This document shows positions 6,257 to 10,316 of a DNA stretch of 10,316 bases, one piece after another. The stretch spans positions 1 through 10,316 of the forward strand of contig JAKLIM010000056.1 in NCBI GenBank assembly GCA_022709605.1. Direction: 5' to 3'. A model generated the notes under the pieces. It searched no databases. It was not told where the DNA came from and saw nothing but the letters and a program-made list of their open reading frames with translations. Position numbers and translations under genes: made by a program. How positions within the stretch are numbered: the stretch's first letter is position 1; each line of letters begins with the position of its first letter. This stretch comes from Bacteroidota bacterium (GTDB taxonomy: Bacteria; Bacteroidota; Bacteroidia; Bacteroidales; Paludibacteraceae).

Positions 6257-8473
6257 ATGAATTCCTCACAGATACATACCACATTTAAACTCGCATTAAA
6301 TTTTTTGGCTTCAGGTAAATTAAAATTTGCTTTTGATAAAACAAAACTTTTAATTGATGAATTACAATTGGGTGAATTTACCGACCGATTTAACGACTTA
6401 CAACAAAATTACAGGTTATTGCTTCAATATTACATCAAAGGAACTGAAGATCCCGAACGTAAAACTGTATATAACAGAATTATAGCAAGATTATTTATTC
6501 TAATTTCTGATTTAAGAGAAGAACTTTTGTTTCGTAATTCATCCAATTTTGAATATACACAAAAAAGATATTTTCCTCATAAACAGCGATTTACTTCGCT
6601 TACAGGACTTTACGATTCTTTGCAATATTTTCACAATCAATCGGCAATTTACAGCGAATCGGATATTATTCCCGAAAATGAATTAAAGCACATTCGGATA
6701 AATTACGAAAATCTTTTACCCGAATTATTTTCTGTTTTTTGGTTGTCAACACATTTTAAAGGCGAAGAAAAGTCTCTTTATCAGCAAATTATGGATAGCA
6801 ATTATCCCGGACAGATTGAAAAATCATTGTCGGTTTCGGCTTTGACCCTTAATTTGTGGCGAATGTTTGACGAACAGAAATTGATGCTATTATTTGATAG
6901 TTGTCAGGACAAAAATCAACAAATCAAGCAACGGGCTTTAACAGGTTTATGCTTTGTGTTGGCAAAATACAACCGATTTCTGCCCTATTTTCCGGCTGTT
7001 CGAAATCGGTTGGTGTTAATAGCCGACGACAATCATTTCCTCGAAAATTTCCGAAATATAATTATTCAGATTATTGCAACCCTTGAAACTGAGAAAATTT
7101 CGAAGAAACTTCAGGAAGAAATTTTGCCCGAAATAATGAAAATTAGTCCGTTGTTGAAAGACAAAATGGATGCTGAAAATCTACTTAAATCAGACGAGTG
7201 GGAAGAAGGAAATCCCGAATGGCAGGATTTGCTCAACGAAAGTGGCATTTCGGATAAATTGAAAGAACTCACTGATTTGCAAATGGAAGGTGCTGATGTT
7301 TATATGAGTACGTTTGCTATGTTGAAAAATTTTCCTTTTTTCAATGAATTTTCAAACTGGTTTTTACCTTTCGACTCGGGATTTTCGGCCATCAGCGAAC
7401 TTTTTGGTTCGGATGATAAATCAATATTATCTGCTTTTGTCGACAATAATATTATGTGTAATTCCGATAAATATTCGTTTTGCTTAAGTGTGTTACAAAT
7501 GCCCGAAAAACAGCGAAATAATCTGAAATATTCATTCAAAGCCGAATCGGAACAATTGAAGGAAATTGCGAATGACGAAGCGCTGTTGACACCGGATTTC
7601 AATGCCAAAAACATTTCGAAACAATATATTCAGGATCTGTTCCGTTTTTTCAAATTGCATCCGCAACATTCAGAATTTTCCGACATGTTTGCGTCATCAC
7701 TTTTTATGCATAAATCGTACCTGTTCGATATTTTATCTGCTAACAGCGACCTGAAAGAGAGTATTGCTGAATATTATTTTATCAAAGGTCATTATAACGA
7801 AGCCCTTGAATTGTTTGTTGAGTTGATCATTGAATCGGAACCTTCGGCAGCATTGTATCAAAAAACCGGATTTTCGTACCAGCAAACTTCGCAAATTTCA
7901 AAAGCACTCGATGCTTATTTAAAGGCTGATATGATTCATCCCGATGATTTGTGGACCATCCGAAAAATTGCTTTGTGCTATCGTTTGTCCGGGAATTTTA
8001 CTAAAGCGTTGGAGTACTACCAACATGCCGATTTCCTGAAACCGGAACAGTTGAATAACGCTTTACACATTGGTCAGTGCTTGATGCAACTCGATAAACA
8101 CAAAGAGGCATTAAGTGTTTATTATAAATTAGATGCCAAAAACGAAGGCAATATAAAAATTATTAAAGCAATTTCATGGTGTGCTTTTATTTCGGGAAAT
8201 TTAGTGCAGGCAGCCTATTATTCGGCTAAATTAATTGAAAATATGCCTGATGCTCATGACTTTATAAATGCCGGACATATTGCCTGGTGTCAAAATAAAA
8301 TTGCTGTGGCCATCGGTTTTTACACGCAGGGATTAAGGTTGATGAATAACAAGTTGGAAGATTTTGTTAATATTATCAACGAAGATAAAAAACACTTGAT
8401 GTTAAATGGTGTGAGTGAAGATGAGTTCCCGTTGTTTTTCGACGAATTTTTTTATAATGAAATTAAGAACTAA
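6257..8473 (+). CDS. Large helical TPR-repeat protein of unknown function
   Basis: This is a 738-aa, probably cytoplasmic protein with no signal peptide or membrane helix. The N-terminal two thirds (1 to about 500) looks helical and rich in Leu, Lys and Glu, perhaps HEAT-like, with no motif I recognise. From about residue 511 there are four to five tetratricopeptide repeats, beginning GHYNEALELFVELI, then ISKALDAYLKADMIHP, SGNFTKALEYYQHADFLKP, LDKHKEALSVYYKLD and later KIAVAIGFYTQGLRL. TPRs usually hold partner proteins. The frame opens at a TTG at 6215, but the ATG at 6257, behind the A-rich ATCAATAAAAAAA, is a much better start. Possible -33 TTTG (6214-6217) and -7 TATTTATC (6239-6246) elements with a 21-bp spacer lie between the heptamer array and the ATG, but the match is weak. 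The next gene, gldF, starts 72 bp later, so a shared transcript is possible. Confidence 0.85.
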   Translation: MNSSQIHTTFKLALNFLASGKLKFAFDKTKLLIDELQLGEFTDRFNDLQQNYRLLLQYYIKGTEDPERKTVYNRIIARLFILISDLREELLFRNSSNFEYTQKRYFPHKQRFTSLTGLYDSLQYFHNQSAIYSESDIIPENELKHIRINYENLLPELFSVFWLSTHFKGEEKSLYQQIMDSNYPGQIEKSLSVSALTLNLWRMFDEQKLMLLFDSCQDKNQQIKQRALTGLCFVLAKYNRFLPYFPAVRNRLVLIADDNHFLENFRNIIIQIIATLETEKISKKLQEEILPEIMKISPLLKDKMDAENLLKSDEWEEGNPEWQDLLNESGISDKLKELTDLQMEGADVYMSTFAMLKNFPFFNEFSNWFLPFDSGFSAISELFGSDDKSILSAFVDNNIMCNSDKYSFCLSVLQMPEKQRNNLKYSFKAESEQLKEIANDEALLTPDFNAKNISKQYIQDLFRFFKLHPQHSEFSDMFASSLFMHKSYLFDILSANSDLKESIAEYYFIKGHYNEALELFVELIIESEPSAALYQKTGFSYQQTSQISKALDAYLKADMIHPDDLWTIRKIALCYRLSGNFTKALEYYQHADFLKPEQLNNALHIGQCLMQLDKHKEALSVYYKLDAKNEGNIKIIKAISWCAFISGNLVQAAYYSAKLIENMPDAHDFINAGHIAWCQNKIAVAIGFYTQGLRLMNNKLEDFVNIINEDKKHLMLNGVSEDEFPLFFDEFFYNEIKN

Positions 8474-8545
8474 AATGGTAGTTGACTTTTCATTTCCATC
8501 AAGCAATATTTCGAATGATTCAATTCAAATTTTATTTATAAAACA

Positions 8546-9271
8546 ATGAAAGCAATTTTCAAAAAGGAAATCCGTTCATTTTTCAATAATGCTACCGGTT
8601 ATATTGTAATTGGTATCTTTTTGATTATAAATGGTTTATTTCTTTGGATATTGCCCGGTGAATTTAATATTCCCGATAATGGGTATGCCAACGTCGATGG
8701 TTTATTTTATCTGGCGCCCTGGTTTTTCATGTTTCTTTGTCCGGCCATAACCATGCGTATGTTTGCCGAAGAAAAACAAACCGGCACGTGGGAGTTACTT
8801 GTAACCAAACCAATAAGTAAATGGAATATTGTTACTGCTAAATATTTTGCAAGCCTCGTTTTAGTACTTTTTGCTTTAATTCCAACGGTTATCTATTATT
8901 TTTCAGTTTCGTATCTGGCCGAGCCCAACGGGAATATTGATTCAGGTGCTTTTTGGGGTTCATTTATCGGACTGATACTTTTAGGTGCCGTATTTAGTTC
9001 AGTGGGTGTTTTTGCCTCGTCACTGTCTGATAATCAGATAATTTCATTTATTGTGGCAGTAGTCATTTCGCTTTTCTTATTTTATGGTTTCGATTTATTT
9101 TCAACCTTATTTACAAGTGGCAAATCCATTGCATTTATCGAAAATCTGGGCGTACATTCACATTATAAATCAATGTCGAGGGGAGTTATTGACATGATCG
9201 ACTTACTTTATTTTTTATTGGTAAGCATTGTTTTTCTGTTTTTCACAACATGGAAGATTAGTAAAAATTAA
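8546..9271 (+). CDS. gldF: GldF-type ABC-2 transporter permease
   Basis: This is a 241-aa inner-membrane permease, full length for GldF, the membrane subunit of the GldAFG ABC transporter linked to gliding motility in Flavobacterium. It has about six hydrophobic helices (roughly 17-37, 53-73, 100-124, 135-158, 164-186 and 216-238). The cytoplasmic coupling loop MFAEEKQTGTWELLVTKPIS (72-91) carries the ABC-2 EExxxGTxELL signature expected to contact the ATPase. In flavobacteria gldF is normally followed by gldG; here the next gene is surE, 32 bp downstream. Neither gldG nor the ATPase gene gldA is in the window, so they would have to be elsewhere. The protein could alternatively be a general ABC-2 permease of the NosY/GldF group with another role. 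The start ATG follows a typical A-rich leader (TTATAAAACA). Confidence 0.87.
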   Translation: MKAIFKKEIRSFFNNATGYIVIGIFLIINGLFLWILPGEFNIPDNGYANVDGLFYLAPWFFMFLCPAITMRMFAEEKQTGTWELLVTKPISKWNIVTAKYFASLVLVLFALIPTVIYYFSVSYLAEPNGNIDSGAFWGSFIGLILLGAVFSSVGVFASSLSDNQIISFIVAVVISLFLFYGFDLFSTLFTSGKSIAFIENLGVHSHYKSMSRGVIDMIDLLYFLLVSIVFLFFTTWKISKN

Positions 9272-9303
9272 ACTTCAAACTATTGATAATCAAAAATTAA
9301 AAT

Positions 9304-10074
9304 ATGAATAATATAAATAATAGACCATTAATATTAGTGACAAATGATGATGGTGACAACGCTAAAGGTATTGATGTATTGACGCGCATTATGATGAAAT
9401 TAGGTGATGTGATTGTTATGGCGCCCGATGGACCAAGATCCGCTCAATCAAATGCGTTGACGGTTACACATCCCATTCGGTTTAAGAAACTTGAAGAAAC
9501 AGAGGGTTTAATACGATATTCATGTACCGGAACACCAACTGATTGCGTAAAATTAGCGCTGAACGAGGTAGTTGAAAGAAAGCCTGATTTGATTGTGGCG
9601 GGTGTAAATCACGGTTCGAATGCAGCGGTAAACATTATTTATTCAGGAACGATGGGTGCTGTGCTCGAAGGTTGCGAAAGCGGAATACTTTCCATTGGAT
9701 TTTCAATTTGCGATCATTCGCCCAACGCCGATTTCACTCTTTTTGAACCTTATATTTTACAAATTTCAGAAACAGCCTTAGCCAATGGTTTGCCGCGTGG
9801 AGTTTGTTTAAATGTAAATGCTCCAACCGGTAATATTAATGGAATTCGCATAGCCCGTCAGTGCGATGGACAATGGACCAAAGAATATGCAAAAAGAATA
9901 GATCCACAGGAAAGAGCCTATTTCTGGTTAACAGGTTCGTTCGAAAATTATGAACCAAATGCTGAAGATACTGACGAATGGGCGTTAGCAAATGGTTACA
10001 TATCAGTTGTTCCAGCCAAAATTGATTTAACGGCATACGAAACATTAGAAACATTGAAGCATTGGGAATTATAA
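9304..10074 (+). CDS. surE: 5'/3'-nucleotidase SurE
   Basis: This 256-aa cytoplasmic, metal-dependent nucleotidase removes phosphate from nucleoside 5'- and 3'-monophosphates and may act on short polyphosphate, as known for the family. The active site is intact: ILVTNDDG with D15 and D16, PRSAQSN with S46, TGTPTDCVKLA (75-85), and AGVNHGSN with N102. These correspond to the metal-binding D8, D9, S39 and N92 of E. coli SurE. The ending VVPAKIDLTAYE is also typical. The start at 9304 puts the NDDG motif at residue 14, close to the usual place. It lies 32 bp after gldF and 7 bp before the next gene, so it is very likely co-transcribed. In Bacteroidota surE is often found near lpxB; the window ends before that can be checked. 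Confidence 0.96.
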   Translation: MNNINNRPLILVTNDDGDNAKGIDVLTRIMMKLGDVIVMAPDGPRSAQSNALTVTHPIRFKKLEETEGLIRYSCTGTPTDCVKLALNEVVERKPDLIVAGVNHGSNAAVNIIYSGTMGAVLEGCESGILSIGFSICDHSPNADFTLFEPYILQISETALANGLPRGVCLNVNAPTGNINGIRIARQCDGQWTKEYAKRIDPQERAYFWLTGSFENYEPNAEDTDEWALANGYISVVPAKIDLTAYETLETLKHWEL

Positions 10075-10081
10075 TACATTA

Positions 10082-10316
10082 ATGAGAAAAAATCAAATCA
10101 GTTTAAAACGGTTCAATCATTTTATTTATGGATTTTTGCCCGGAATAATTTTACCGTTTTTATTTATCTGGATTTATCTGAGTAGATTATATCCGGGTTA
10201 TGACGGATTATTGAATTCACTAAAGCAATTATTTCCCGGGGTTTTATTTGGTAAACTGCTGATTATATCTATATTACCTGATTTGATGTTTGTGTTTCTT
10301 TTTTACAAACAGGACA
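10082..10316 (+). CDS. Membrane protein, N-terminal part (cut by window edge)
   Basis: An open frame from the ATG at 10082 runs to the last base without a stop, giving 78 residues. It begins with a basic stretch (MRKNQISLKR), then a hydrophobic helix (about 15-34, FIYGFLPGIILPFLFIWIYL), a short soluble turn with YPGYDGLL, and a second helix (about 53-75, ending LMFVFLFYKQ). It is too short for this frame to have been listed as a finished ORF, but the 7-bp gap to surE, same strand and coherent hydrophobic pattern support a real gene. I do not recognise the family. It may be a small inner-membrane protein in the surE operon. Confidence 0.75.
   Translation, partial: MRKNQISLKRFNHFIYGFLPGIILPFLFIWIYLSRLYPGYDGLLNSLKQLFPGVLFGKLLIISILPDLMFVFLFYKQD

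Overview
The window looks like chromosomal DNA from a member of the Bacteroidota (Bacteroidetes), probably a free-living or environmental Bacteroidales/Marinilabiliales-type lineage rather than a gut Bacteroides. The evidence is the AT-rich sequence, A-rich leaders without Shine-Dalgarno sites, promoter elements of the TAnnTTTG type, a GldF-type gliding/secretion ABC permease, a DUF4105/Lnb-type membrane protein and a Bacteroidota-style GH13 lipoprotein. kdsB shows that it makes a Kdo-containing outer membrane. I see no phage, insertion sequence, CRISPR array, tRNA or rRNA. This is core chromosome, with some unusual repeats between the genes.

Layout. From 23 to 2404 (+) lies a GH13 alpha-amylase-family lipoprotein that breaks down alpha-glucans. 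After a 122-bp spacer with small repeats comes a very acidic 166-aa protein of the DUF4375/DMP19 family (2527-3027, +). It converges on a leftward pair, lnb then kdsB (5085 to 3102, -), and the two transcription units meet at a perfect 21-bp bidirectional terminator hairpin (3040-3086). The lnb-like gene and a Crp/Fnr-type regulator (5324-6037, +) diverge from a 238-bp AT-rich region, where each strand has an identical TAAATTTG -7 element. Between the regulator and the next gene (6038-6256) is the oddest non-coding stretch: GAAATTA-type units, an 18-bp near-palindrome, and then an exact 14-unit array of 7-bp repeats (6114-6211). It is followed by a 738-aa TPR protein of unknown function (6257-8473, +), a gldF permease gene (8546-9271), surE (9304-10074) and the start of a membrane-protein gene cut by the window edge (10082-10316). 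The last three are tightly spaced and probably form one operon.

How the genes fit together. Most have envelope roles: polysaccharide breakdown by a lipoprotein, lipoprotein N-acylation (Lnb family), Kdo activation for LPS (KdsB) and a gliding-type ABC permease (GldF). SurE is a nucleotidase often found beside envelope genes in this phylum. I do not see a clearly new multi-gene system. The points most worth following up are the heptamer array and its related dispersed motif, the acidic DMP19-like protein, gldF next to surE without gldG, and the uncharacterised TPR protein.
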